Positions 7,780-15,605 of a DNA stretch of 27,794 bases are shown here, piece after piece. The first letter of the stretch is position 1. The number at the start of each line of letters is the position of its first letter. The stretch is from JAAYCI01 sp964370195. Its GTDB lineage: Bacteria; Bacillota; Clostridia; Oscillospirales; Ruminococcaceae. The stretch covers positions 1 through 27,794 of the forward strand of contig CAYJIH010000026.1 of the NCBI GenBank assembly GCA_964370195.1. The letters run 5' to 3'. The notes under the pieces were generated by a model. It was given only the letters and a program-made list of their open reading frames with translations, had not been told where the DNA came from and ran no database searches. A program made the position numbers and the translations under genes.

Positions 7780-8406
7780 CTAACGTCCTCCGGCAAGATA
7801 CAAAAGGGCATTGCAAATGGCCGCTGCCACATTGCTACCCCCCTTGCGCCCTCTGGCCACAATGCACGGCACATCCGCTTGCAAAATCAGCTCTTTGCTC
7901 TCCACCACATTCACAAAGCCCACTGGCACGGCGATGATGAGCGTAGGACAAAGCTGCCCGGCCTTCATAAGCCTGTCCAGTTCGATTAAAGCCGTAGGCG
8001 CATTTCCAATGGCAAAAATAAGCGCACCTTCTAAGTTCGCAGCTTTCTCCATGCTGGCCGTGGCTCTGGTGGTGCCTTTTTCTTTTGCCCTTTCCGCCAC
8101 ATCTTCGTCTGCCATAAAGCAATGAATGTTGCACCCGAGTTTTTCTAGCGCCTTTTTGTTTACACCCGAAAAAGCCATGTTTGTATCTGTTACAATAGTA
8201 ACGCCGCCTTTGATAGCCTTTAGGGCTGTTTGAATGCTATTTTTCGAAAATACAAGATGTTCCTTATACTCAAAATCGGCCGTGGTGTGAATAACACGTT
8301 TTAAAACCACAAGTTCCTCCCCGGAAAGGTTCACCTCGCCAAGCTCACTTGCAATGATTTCCATGCTTTTCTGTTCGATCGCCTGTGGTTCTATCGGTTT
8401 CACCAT
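7780..8406 (-). CDS. cbiC: Cobalt-precorrin-8 methylmutase
   Basis: CbiC moves the C11 methyl group to C12, turning cobalt-precorrin-8 into cobyrinate, the last step of ring formation. The 208-residue product has the catalytic His40 in VIHTTADFEY, TDTNMAFSGVNK, and the substrate-binding AVPVGFVNVVESKE and RGRKGGSNVAAA motifs. The start chosen is the ATG at 8406, which shares its A with the cobO stop codon (TGATG); a TTG one codon upstream is the alternative. The gene is set apart from the other ring genes, sitting at the end of the cob block and just before hemA. Assignment is firm. Confidence 0.96.
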   Translation of the reverse strand: MVKPIEPQAIEQKSMEIIASELGEVNLSGEELVVLKRVIHTTADFEYKEHLVFSKNSIQTALKAIKGGVTIVTDTNMAFSGVNKKALEKLGCNIHCFMADEDVAERAKEKGTTRATASMEKAANLEGALIFAIGNAPTALIELDRLMKAGQLCPTLIIAVPVGFVNVVESKELILQADVPCIVARGRKGGSNVAAAICNALLYLAGGR

Positions 8407-8909
8407 CAAAATTCAACCCCATTTCTCGCCTTAACGCCTTTTGTATACGGGTGTTTTTTACAGCAAATTTCGCTCACATAATCCGCCTTCTCAACAAAAA
8501 ACGAATCCGGGTCGCGCCCTGTGAGCACCAGTTCTTTTTCCTCGCTCCAGCCACTTACCAAGTTTTGCAAAAGCTGTTTATCCAGCATATCACCGTTATA
8601 CGTTGCCATCGCCTCATCCAGCACCAGCATATCGCATTCCAGAGCCATCGCTTCTTTCAAAAGCACTGTGTGCTGCTCTTTAAGGCTGTCCTTTTCTTCC
8701 TGCGTCATCTGAAAACTGAATTTTTTGCAGTCTTTCCCCCGCATGATGGTGATATTTTCCTCTTTTTGAAAAAACAATACCTCGCCGGTTTCCCAGCTTT
8801 TTAAAAATTGCACAAGCACCACTTTTTTCTCTCTACCAAGGGCTCTTGCAATAAGCCCCATCGCGGCCGTGGTCTTTCCTTTGCCGTCTCCACAATACAA
8901 ATGTATCAT
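8406..8909 (-). CDS. cobO: Corrinoid adenosyltransferase (CobO/BtuR/CobA family)
   Basis: This enzyme transfers the 5'-deoxyadenosyl group of ATP to reduced cobalt of cobyrinate a,c-diamide or other corrinoids. The 167-residue product begins with an unusual P-loop, GDGKGKTT at residues 7-14, characteristic of the family, and has LVLDEAMATYNGDML and VLTGRDP motifs. Family members are usually 170-200 residues; this one lacks the N-terminal helix seen in the Salmonella enzyme. The ATG overlaps the cobQ stop by four bases. The name cobA is also used for this family but is avoided here because of the SUMT gene. Confidence 0.94.
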   Translation of the reverse strand: MIHLYCGDGKGKTTAAMGLIARALGREKKVVLVQFLKSWETGEVLFFQKEENITIMRGKDCKKFSFQMTQEEKDSLKEQHTVLLKEAMALECDMLVLDEAMATYNGDMLDKQLLQNLVSGWSEEKELVLTGRDPDSFFVEKADYVSEICCKKHPYTKGVKARNGVEF

Positions 8910-10408
8910 ACTTCATCCTCCATTATTTTATAGATCGCTTGCATGTCGAGACTTTCTCTTATCACATCGGCTAGCTTATCATACTGCATCTCTTTATACT
9001 TCACATAGTCCATCGCTTCCCCCAGCTCTATGTGAGAAAGACCTTTCTTGTTAAGCAGACATCTCACCAGACGCGTACACACTTCGGTGCTGTCGAACAC
9101 CCCGTGCACATAGCTGCCCAAAATGTTCCGATACACCCCGCCGTCTTCACTTTTCTCCCCCCCGCAGGAAATTGTGGAAAAGCTTTGCGCTTGGCTTTTG
9201 GTGCGTCCCATATGGATTTCATAGCCCTTGATTTCACAGCCGTTTAAACAGGAAAAAACTCCCTCGTGTGTGTGCACCGTTCCACTCACTTGAGTGCGCA
9301 CTTTCTGCGCTTCAAACATCGTGCGCATCGGCAAAAGCCCAAGCCCTTGCAAGGTTCCGCCTTCCTCCACGCCATCCGGGTCGGATAAGGTTTCCCCCAG
9401 CATCTGATAGCCGCCACAGATACCAATCAAAGGTCTATCCTCAGCCACATATTTTTTAATCTCCGCCTCCAGCCCATTTTGGCGCAGCCACTTCAAATCT
9501 CCCATTGTGTTTTTGGTGCCGGGCAAAATCAGCAAATCCGGTTTTCCCAGCTCTTTTACACTCGTTACATACCGCACACCCACAGCGTCAATTTGATTGA
9601 ACACATTAAAATCGGTGAAATTAGAAAGCCGTGGAAGGCGAATGACCGCAATATCTAAAAGCCCTGTGCCTGTCTTTTGCTCTATTCGCTCTGAAAGACT
9701 GTCCTCGTCGTCAATATCAAGATGTGCATAAGGCACAACACCCACCACGGGAATGTTTGTCAGCTTTTCGATCATGGCAAGCCCGGGTTTTAAAATATCC
9801 ACATCACCACGAAATTTATTAATGACCAGCCCTTTTATGCGGGCTCGTTCCTCGGGTTCTAACAACATCACTGTTCCATAAAGGGAAGCAAATACACCGC
9901 CCCTGTCGATATCGCCCACCAAAAGCACCGGCGCGTCTGCCATTTGCGCCATGCCCATATTCACGATGTCCTCTTGTTTTAGGTTGATTTCCGCAGGGCT
10001 GCCCGCCCCCTCAATCACCACAATGTCATTCTCTTCAGCCAGCGCGTCAAAGGCCCTTAAAACCTCGGGTACAAGCTTTCTTTTGAAGGCAAAATATTCG
10101 GTGGCACTCATGTTGCCAATCGATTCCCCATTCACAATCACTTGGCTTCCACAGTCGCTTGTGGGCTTTAGTAAAATCGGGTTCATGTGCACATGAGGTG
10201 CTATCCCCGCAGCTTCTGCCTGCATCACCTGCGCCCTGCCCATCTCCATGCCCTCTGGTGTGATGAAACTATTGAGCGCCATATTCTGGCTTTTAAACGG
10301 TGCCACGCAATATCCATCTTGTTTAAACACCCGGCATAAGCCCCCTGCTAAAAGGCTTTTGCCCGCATTGGACATAGTGCCTTGCACCATAATTCGTTTT
10401 GCCTTCAT
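8906..10408 (-). CDS. cobQ: Cobyric acid synthase (glutamine-hydrolysing)
   Basis: CobQ (CbiP) amidates the b, d, e and g carboxylates of adenosylcobyrinate a,c-diamide, using glutamine and ATP. The 500-residue protein has an N-terminal dethiobiotin-synthetase-like ATPase domain with the P-loop GTMSNAGKS at 10-18 and a C-terminal class I-like amidotransferase domain with nucleophile Cys331 (PLIGICGGYQMLGE) and His435 (GSYVHGVFD). Length and motifs are standard. The ATG overlaps the cobD stop by four bases, and its own stop overlaps cobO by four. It acts after CbiA and CobO and supplies adenosylcobyric acid to CbiB. Confidence 0.97.
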   Translation of the reverse strand: MKAKRIMVQGTMSNAGKSLLAGGLCRVFKQDGYCVAPFKSQNMALNSFITPEGMEMGRAQVMQAEAAGIAPHVHMNPILLKPTSDCGSQVIVNGESIGNMSATEYFAFKRKLVPEVLRAFDALAEENDIVVIEGAGSPAEINLKQEDIVNMGMAQMADAPVLLVGDIDRGGVFASLYGTVMLLEPEERARIKGLVINKFRGDVDILKPGLAMIEKLTNIPVVGVVPYAHLDIDDEDSLSERIEQKTGTGLLDIAVIRLPRLSNFTDFNVFNQIDAVGVRYVTSVKELGKPDLLILPGTKNTMGDLKWLRQNGLEAEIKKYVAEDRPLIGICGGYQMLGETLSDPDGVEEGGTLQGLGLLPMRTMFEAQKVRTQVSGTVHTHEGVFSCLNGCEIKGYEIHMGRTKSQAQSFSTISCGGEKSEDGGVYRNILGSYVHGVFDSTEVCTRLVRCLLNKKGLSHIELGEAMDYVKYKEMQYDKLADVIRESLDMQAIYKIMEDEV

Positions 10409-11481
10409 ACGCCCTCTATCTCCCTTTTCTCTTGTTCCATGTCGCTGAGCGCCGCAGAAAGAAATGCGATATCATCGCTGTTTCGCACCGCCACGCGGTA
10501 ATACCCTTCTTCCAGCCCTATATAATTATCACAAGAACGAATTAAAATGCCCCGCTCCGCCAAATTTTCATAAAAATTTTTCCACGCTGTATAAAAAAAC
10601 ACATAGTTCGCACTGCCGCCGATACAGTGAATATACTCTCGGTGCAAGGCCAAAAGAAGCTCTGCCTTCCACACGAGCAGTTTCTCTTTCAATTCTGCCG
10701 TGTAGGCTTTTTCTCCTGCCAGTGCCACACCGGCTTTTTGCGCCATATAAGACACACTCCACGCCTGCCCTGCCTGCCAAATCCCATGAATCAAGTCCGC
10801 GTTTGAGCTTAGCGCATAGCCAAGACGCACACCTGCCATGGCATATTGCTTTGTGTGCGCTTTTAAAATCAGCAAATTCGGGCTATGTAAAAACGGTTTC
10901 ATTGTATTTTGTTCGCTGTTTTCCAAAAATGCGTTGAAACACTCGTCCACCAGCAAAAGGCAGTTCACACGCTCGCACTTTTTGAGAATTTTTTCAAGAA
11001 GGCCTTGCTCCACCACGCGCCCTGTTGGATTATTGGGGTTGCAAATGAACACGAGGTCAAGCTCTTCGGTGATGTCGTCGAGGATCCTTTCTGTAAGGTC
11101 AAATTCATTTTCTCTTTTTAAAAAATGCCGCTTGCACTCACAATTCGCCACACGCAAGGCCTCTTCATAGCCTGCAAATGTTGGGGCGGTGAGAAGGGCA
11201 TGTTGGGGCTTTTGCGAAAGCACCAAACGATACAAAACATCCGATGCCCCGTTTGCGCACACCACCCAAGAGGGGTTTACATCCTCGCTTTCCCCGATGC
11301 TTTTACAAAGCTCTCTGCACAAAGGGTCCGGATATCTGTCGGCATAATCCAGCGATGCAATGATGGCTTCCCTCACCACAATAGGAAGCCCGAGCGGCGA
11401 AACATTTGCCGAAAAATCCACCGGTTCTCTGCCATATTTCTCTTTATAGCCCTCAACATCTCCACCGTGCACCAGCTTCAT
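10405..11481 (-). CDS. cobD: L-threonine-O-3-phosphate decarboxylase
   Basis: CobD decarboxylates L-threonine phosphate to (R)-1-amino-2-propanol phosphate, the linker that CbiB joins to cobyric acid. The 358-residue product belongs to the PLP-dependent fold-type I (HisC-like) family, with the ICNPNNPTGR motif near 155-164 and the PLP lysine at Lys211 in HTKQYAMAGVRLGY. HisC-like sequence alone would be ambiguous, but its position directly after cbiB supports CobD. The ATG at 11481 has AGGAG six bases upstream; an earlier in-frame start reaches into cbiB and is rejected. The threonine kinase that would supply its substrate is not in this window. Confidence 0.92.
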   Translation of the reverse strand: MKLVHGGDVEGYKEKYGREPVDFSANVSPLGLPIVVREAIIASLDYADRYPDPLCRELCKSIGESEDVNPSWVVCANGASDVLYRLVLSQKPQHALLTAPTFAGYEEALRVANCECKRHFLKRENEFDLTERILDDITEELDLVFICNPNNPTGRVVEQGLLEKILKKCERVNCLLLVDECFNAFLENSEQNTMKPFLHSPNLLILKAHTKQYAMAGVRLGYALSSNADLIHGIWQAGQAWSVSYMAQKAGVALAGEKAYTAELKEKLLVWKAELLLALHREYIHCIGGSANYVFFYTAWKNFYENLAERGILIRSCDNYIGLEEGYYRVAVRNSDDIAFLSAALSDMEQEKREIEGV

Positions 11482-11492
11482 TCTTTTCTCCT

Positions 11493-12443
11493 TTATATAA
11501 CAATAAGCACTGTCATCCAAAGTGTCAGCACCATCCCGAGCCCGAGGAAAGCCGTGCCCAACATCAGATGGCTCGCTTTTTGAATGTCGGACACATCTAT
11601 CTCCTTTTTCTTATCACCAATAAAAGGTTTTTTACAGCGTTTCCCAAAATACACCGCATCCCCTGCCAACTGCACCCCCAGTGCGCCAGCACACACGGCT
11701 TCGGTTTGCGCTGAATTGGGGCTTTGGTGCTTGCGCTTGTCTCGTTTCCAGATTCTAGCGGCCGCCCGAAAATCTTGTCCCAGCAAAAACGAGGTAACAA
11801 TCATGAGCCCAGCGGTGATTCTTGCCGGCAAAAAGTTTGCCACATCATCTGTTTTAGCAGCCACTTTGCCAAAATCCAGATATTTTTCATTTTTGTAACC
11901 CACCATGCTGTCCATCGTGTTAATCGCCTTATACAAAAAAGCCAAGGGCGCCCCACCCAGCGCCATATAGAGCATCGGGGCAATCACACCGTCTGTTGTG
12001 TTTTCAGCCACCGTTTCCACCGTCGCTTTCAATACGCCCTCTTTGCTTAATGAAGAGGTATCCCTGCCCACAATTCGTGCCACGGCCACACGGCCTTTCT
12101 CTAAACTAACAGTGAGTTCTTTTTGCACATAGTTCGCCTCTTTGGCAAGGCATTTCATGGCAAAGATTTGGTAACACATCAGCGCATGCACCACAAAGCA
12201 CAACCACGGAGACAAAAGGTAGCAAAAAAATAAAATGGCAAATGGCAAAAAAAACGACACAGCACATACAAACAAAACGAGAATCGCACCTGCACGCGTC
12301 TTATTTTTTTTCATAATCAAGCGCTTTTCCAAGGCACTGATGAACTTTCCGATCCAAACAATCGGATGCGGCAAGCCTTGCGGATCTCCCAGTAACAAGT
12401 CAAGCAAAAAACCCAGTGCCAAGCCCGAAATCACGATGTACAA
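11493..12443 (-). CDS. cbiB: Adenosylcobinamide-phosphate synthase, membrane protein
   Basis: CbiB attaches aminopropanol phosphate to adenosylcobyric acid. It is an integral membrane protein of 316 residues with several hydrophobic segments. The N-terminal signature LLLGDPQGLPHPIVWIG, the central KATVETVAENTTDGVIAP and the NTMDSMVGYKNEKY motif are family hallmarks. The start is a TTG at 12443: AGGAG lies 9 bases upstream, whereas the next candidates are too far from it. The TTG lies inside cobC and gives a 13-base overlap. The predicted N-terminus YIVISGLALGFLLDLLLG fits the family. It starts the last side-chain steps together with cobD. Confidence 0.93.
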   Translation of the reverse strand: MYIVISGLALGFLLDLLLGDPQGLPHPIVWIGKFISALEKRLIMKKNKTRAGAILVLFVCAVSFFLPFAILFFCYLLSPWLCFVVHALMCYQIFAMKCLAKEANYVQKELTVSLEKGRVAVARIVGRDTSSLSKEGVLKATVETVAENTTDGVIAPMLYMALGGAPLAFLYKAINTMDSMVGYKNEKYLDFGKVAAKTDDVANFLPARITAGLMIVTSFLLGQDFRAAARIWKRDKRKHQSPNSAQTEAVCAGALGVQLAGDAVYFGKRCKKPFIGDKKKEIDVSDIQKASHLMLGTAFLGLGMVLTLWMTVLIVI

Positions 12444-12985
12444 AAACGCACACTCCTCACTTGTGTCAGTTTCTCTTGTTCATACTCAAAACGGTAGCCA
12501 CAGCAATTTTCGCACATCCAATCGTAGTAATTTTCCTTCTTAGAAAAATACTGCATAAGTGCCATGATGACACCCCCGTGCAGCACAAAAAGCAGTTCTG
12601 TCTCTTTGCTGTTTTGCACCGTTTCCAAAAACCCTTTGCAAACCCTTTTTGAAAATGTTTTGCGGCTTTCACCACCCGGACATTTACCGAGGCATCCCCC
12701 GTCTACCCAAGCTCTGTAAGGGGCAAATTTTTCCATTTCATGATAATTTTTCCCCTCAAAAATGCCAAAATCCATCTCAGCCAAGGCAGGCACCACCTGC
12801 TGTGTTCTGTTTGGAAACAGCGCCGCCGCCGTTTGTGCTGTGCGCTTGAGCGGTGTTACATACACAAGCCCCTCTTCTTCGTTTGCACAGGGCGGTATTT
12901 GGAGGATGTCCTCATCTGTTTTTCCGATATAGCGTTTTTCACTGTTCCCTTTTGTCATGGCGTGCCGAATGAGTGTGATCGTCAT
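12431..12985 (-). CDS. cobC: Histidine phosphatase, probable alpha-ribazole-5'-phosphate phosphatase
   Basis: The product is a 184-residue member of the phosphoglycerate-mutase-like histidine phosphatase family. The RHG-type motif is LIRHAMTKGN with His8 as the phospho-acceptor, an AEMDFGIFEGK segment carries the acid residue, and LHGGVI holds the second His (136). In a B12 cluster this family removes the 5'-phosphate from alpha-ribazole phosphate or from adenosylcobalamin phosphate. The variant RHA in place of RHG is common. The ATG at 12985 overlaps the upstream short cobU-like gene by four bases; a longer frame into that gene has no ribosome binding site. Substrate is inferred from context. 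Confidence 0.87.
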   Translation of the reverse strand: MTITLIRHAMTKGNSEKRYIGKTDEDILQIPPCANEEEGLVYVTPLKRTAQTAAALFPNRTQQVVPALAEMDFGIFEGKNYHEMEKFAPYRAWVDGGCLGKCPGGESRKTFSKRVCKGFLETVQNSKETELLFVLHGGVIMALMQYFSKKENYYDWMCENCCGYRFEYEQEKLTQVRSVRFCTS

Positions 12986-13305
12986 TTCAGTTTCACCGGT
13001 ATGCCCGCCACAAGCCGCACCACGCTTTGCGCCTGCGTCGCAAGCCTTGTGCACAGGCGGGCTGTTTCCTCTCTGCGAACTCTTTCTTCTTTACAAAGCG
13101 GCACAATGCCACAGCCCACTTCGTCACAAACCACCACTTCTTTTGAAAGTAAGGCCGCCTCCTCTACCGGAAAAGCCATCTCTTCAAGATGGTACACCAC
13201 GGGCTTTTTTTCCACTGTCGCAATGGAAATTTCTTCGTCTGTATAGCCGAGGCTTTTCACATACTCAAGTTTTCCCGAGCAACGCCCCCCCACAACCAAA
13301 ATCAT
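12982..13305 (-). CDS. Short CobU-like protein, probably lacking full kinase/guanylyltransferase function
   Basis: A 107-residue protein that resembles the two ends of CobU without the middle. It begins ILVVGGRCSGKLEYVKSLGY, a P-loop where the usual Ser/Thr after GK is Leu (Leu13). It ends with VVVCDEVGCGIVPLCKEER and AQSVVRLVAGIPVKLK, matching the C-terminal CobU pattern. The region with the guanylated His is absent. Similar short CobU-like genes occur in other clostridial B12 clusters, so this is a maintained family rather than fresh decay. A complete CobU is encoded two genes upstream (14059-14568). It overlaps cobS and cobC by four bases on each side. The function is unknown; an accessory or regulatory partner of CobU or CobS is possible. 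Confidence 0.8.
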   Translation of the reverse strand: MILVVGGRCSGKLEYVKSLGYTDEEISIATVEKKPVVYHLEEMAFPVEEAALLSKEVVVCDEVGCGIVPLCKEERVRREETARLCTRLATQAQSVVRLVAGIPVKLK

Positions 13306-14078
13306 CCCATCACCCCCGTTTTTTGCAAAAGCAGCAATGTCAATAAAAGAAAAATTTCACATAGCTGCAAAAAATATCCTGCCAAATCGCCTGTAATGCC
13401 ACCAAACTGCCGCATACTCATCCCGTAATAATAGAGAAAAACAAGCAATGATACGCCCAAAAGGGAAAGTGCAAAGGGTGAAATCATCAGCATTCCTGCG
13501 GCCACACCCAGCGCGAAAACCACCAAAAAGATACGCACTGTTTTTTTCGCTGCGCCGTCCGAAAATGCATACACAAGGCCGCTGTTTTTTGCGCAAGGGA
13601 AGCTTGCTACGCTTAGGCCGCTGAGGCAGCGCTCCAAAAGATAGACGCCCCCAAGCAGGAGAAATGTGTTTCCATTATAAGTTAGATTGGCAGCGAGCGC
13701 CACATAAAATGCAAAATACAGGCCAAAACCGATGATGGCAAAGGCGCCGGTATGGCTGTCCTTTAAAATCTCCAGCTTACGCTCTTTGCTTTGGTGGCTT
13801 GCCAAAGCATCAAAGGTGTCGAGCAGGCCGTCTAAGTGGATTCCGCCTGTGACGGCAATGGGAATGGCCGCCATGCCCACCCCCAGCAACAACGCAGACA
13901 GGGAAAGCTGTGTGCAAAGAAAAAACCAGCCCGCCTGAAAAAGAGCCACAAACACGCCCACCAAAGGAAAAAAGCACATAACATAGCGCATGTTTTCTGC
14001 ATTCCACGCCACAGTAGGCATGGGGATTTTGCTATACATCGAAAAGCTGATGCAAAAACTACGAAGAAGCCGCAACAT
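13302..14078 (-). CDS. cobS: Adenosylcobinamide-GDP ribazoletransferase (cobalamin synthase)
   Basis: CobS joins adenosylcobinamide-GDP to alpha-ribazole or its phosphate, the last assembly step. It is a polytopic membrane protein of 258 residues. The N-terminal FYSKIPMP-like segment (FSMYSKIPMPTV), the Asp-rich motif GGIHLDGLLDTFDAL and the following KDSHTGAFA are diagnostic. The C-terminal MRQFGGITGDLAGYFLQL is also typical. The ATG lies 20 bases inside cobU, with GGGGTGAAG immediately upstream. It overlaps the short cobU-like gene by four bases. With CbiB it forms the membrane-bound end of the pathway. Confidence 0.94.
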   Translation of the reverse strand: MLRLLRSFCISFSMYSKIPMPTVAWNAENMRYVMCFFPLVGVFVALFQAGWFFLCTQLSLSALLLGVGMAAIPIAVTGGIHLDGLLDTFDALASHQSKERKLEILKDSHTGAFAIIGFGLYFAFYVALAANLTYNGNTFLLLGGVYLLERCLSGLSVASFPCAKNSGLVYAFSDGAAKKTVRIFLVVFALGVAAGMLMISPFALSLLGVSLLVFLYYYGMSMRQFGGITGDLAGYFLQLCEIFLLLTLLLLQKTGVMG

Positions 14079-14568
14079 ACTTCACCCCAATTCCCGCTAC
14101 CACTTCTGTCACGCCGCCAAAACGTCTTGCCAGCTCACAGTTGACCTTTCCAAGGCAACGAATGTACTCCAAAGTATCCTCATCATAAGCTTTTCCGTCA
14201 CAAAATACATCGTTGCTTACAATGACAAGATTTTCACAGTTTTTTTGCAGTTTTTCTATGCCACACAAAATCCGCTCCTCTGCGCCGCTTCCCAGCTCAA
14301 AGTATTCATTGGCCACAAGGTTTCCCATGCATTCCAGCAAAACATTCGCCTCCTTTGGCAAAACCACACCACCGATATCGGTGTACTGTTCAAGCGTTTC
14401 AAAGCCTTTTCCCTTGCGCAATTCTTGGTGTCTTTGCACTCTCTGCGCCGCCTCTTTGCCAAAAGGGCGCATTGTGGCAAGATAGTAAAGCTGCTTTTTG
14501 CCTTTCAGCAAACTTTCTGCATATTCACTTTTTCCGCTTCCGCTTCCGCCCAATACCAGCTCTCTCAC
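14059..14568 (-). CDS. cobU: Adenosylcobinamide kinase / adenosylcobinamide-phosphate guanylyltransferase
   Basis: CobU phosphorylates adenosylcobinamide and transfers GMP to give adenosylcobinamide-GDP for CobS. The 169-residue product starts with the P-loop LVLGGSGSGKSEYAE (Lys13, Ser14) and has His47 in RVQRHQELRKGKGFETLE, corresponding to the guanylated His of characterised CobU. VIVSNDVFCDGKAYDEDTLEYIR and the C-terminal EVVAGIGVKY complete the family pattern. In most homologues the middle of the C-terminal motif reads DEVG-G; here it is SNDVFCDG, a small deviation. The start is a GTG that overlaps the cobT stop (GTGA). Length is close to the usual 170-180. Confidence 0.92.
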   Translation of the reverse strand: MRELVLGGSGSGKSEYAESLLKGKKQLYYLATMRPFGKEAAQRVQRHQELRKGKGFETLEQYTDIGGVVLPKEANVLLECMGNLVANEYFELGSGAEERILCGIEKLQKNCENLVIVSNDVFCDGKAYDEDTLEYIRCLGKVNCELARRFGGVTEVVAGIGVKYVAASS

Positions 14569-15605
14569 GCCTCGTCAAACCTCTCATAATCCGCTATCTT
14601 GATATCACAAAAAGTGCTCATGCTGCGATAAACTTCCACTGCCATATCCAAAACGGGCATCACCGCCACTGCCCCTGTGCCCTCGCCAAGGCGCATTTGC
14701 GCTTGTAACAGTGGCTTAAGGCCAAGGTGCTGCAAAACCATTTTCCCTGCCGGTTCTGCCGAGCAGTGGCTTGCCAGCATGGCACACACACTGGCAGGTT
14801 CTATCGATTTTGCCACCACAGCCGCCACAGATGAAATCATCCCATCAATAAGAATGGGCACTTTGTGCACCGCGCCGCCAATAAACATACCTGCCATAGC
14901 CGCAATGTCAAAGCCGCCAAGCTTTGCCAAAACGTCCAGCCCATCGTCTGCCTTTGGTTTGTTTACCTCAATGGCACACTGAATGATGCGTTTTTTCGTT
15001 TCAAAGGCCTCGTTCGTCAGCCCCGATCCCTTGCCTGTAACTTCCTGCACCTCTTTGCCCAGCAAAACGGCCGCCACAGCACTGGCTGTGGTGGTGTTGC
15101 CAATTCCCATCTCGCCGGTTGCTAACAGTTGAACTCCTTTTCCCTTATATTCTTTTACAAGGTCTACGCCCACTTGCAGGATCGCAAGTGCCTCTTCTTT
15201 TGTCATCGCCGGCCCAAGGGAGATATCCTTTGTGCCACGTGCAAGCTTTTTGTTCAGCACTCCGTCCACTTCCACACACATTCCCACATCCACCGGGATG
15301 ATAGCCGATTTTGCAATCGTCGCCATTTTGCAAAGACACGTTTCCCCCTTTGTAAAATTGCCCGCCACCACCGCGGTCACTTCGCTTCCCACCTGCGAAA
15401 TGCCTTGTGCCACCACACCGTTGTCCGCGCACATCACAAGCGTTGCCTTTTTGTCAATTGCCACCTCGGCACTGCCCGTAAGTCCCGCTATCTTAACAAC
15501 AGCCTCTTCCAAAAGGCCGAGCGAGCCCAAAGGTTTTGCAATGCTGTCCCAGCGTTTTTGCGCCACATGCATGGCATTTTTATCAGGAGCGTCTATTTCC
15601 CACAT
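14565..15605 (-). CDS. cobT: Nicotinate-nucleotide:dimethylbenzimidazole phosphoribosyltransferase
   Basis: CobT activates the lower-ligand base by transferring phosphoribose from nicotinate mononucleotide, forming alpha-ribazole phosphate or an analogue. The 346-residue product shows KPLGSLG near 24-30, MCADNGV near 58-64, ATGEMGIGNTTTASA near 162-176 and the catalytic Glu308 in RLGEGTGA. A strong GGAGG lies 8 bases before the ATG, inside the end of cbiA (13-base overlap). No gene for making dimethylbenzimidazole (bluB or bza) is present here, so the base it uses is unknown; homologues accept several benzimidazoles and purines. Confidence 0.96.
   Translation of the reverse strand: MWEIDAPDKNAMHVAQKRWDSIAKPLGSLGLLEEAVVKIAGLTGSAEVAIDKKATLVMCADNGVVAQGISQVGSEVTAVVAGNFTKGETCLCKMATIAKSAIIPVDVGMCVEVDGVLNKKLARGTKDISLGPAMTKEEALAILQVGVDLVKEYKGKGVQLLATGEMGIGNTTTASAVAAVLLGKEVQEVTGKGSGLTNEAFETKKRIIQCAIEVNKPKADDGLDVLAKLGGFDIAAMAGMFIGGAVHKVPILIDGMISSVAAVVAKSIEPASVCAMLASHCSAEPAGKMVLQHLGLKPLLQAQMRLGEGTGAVAVMPVLDMAVEVYRSMSTFCDIKIADYERFDEA

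Noticed and set aside
12982..13305. Short cobU-like gene as a mere pseudogene fragment
   Set aside because: It has tight four-base overlaps on both sides and preserved C-terminal motifs, and similar short forms are familiar in clostridial clusters, so it is listed as a gene.
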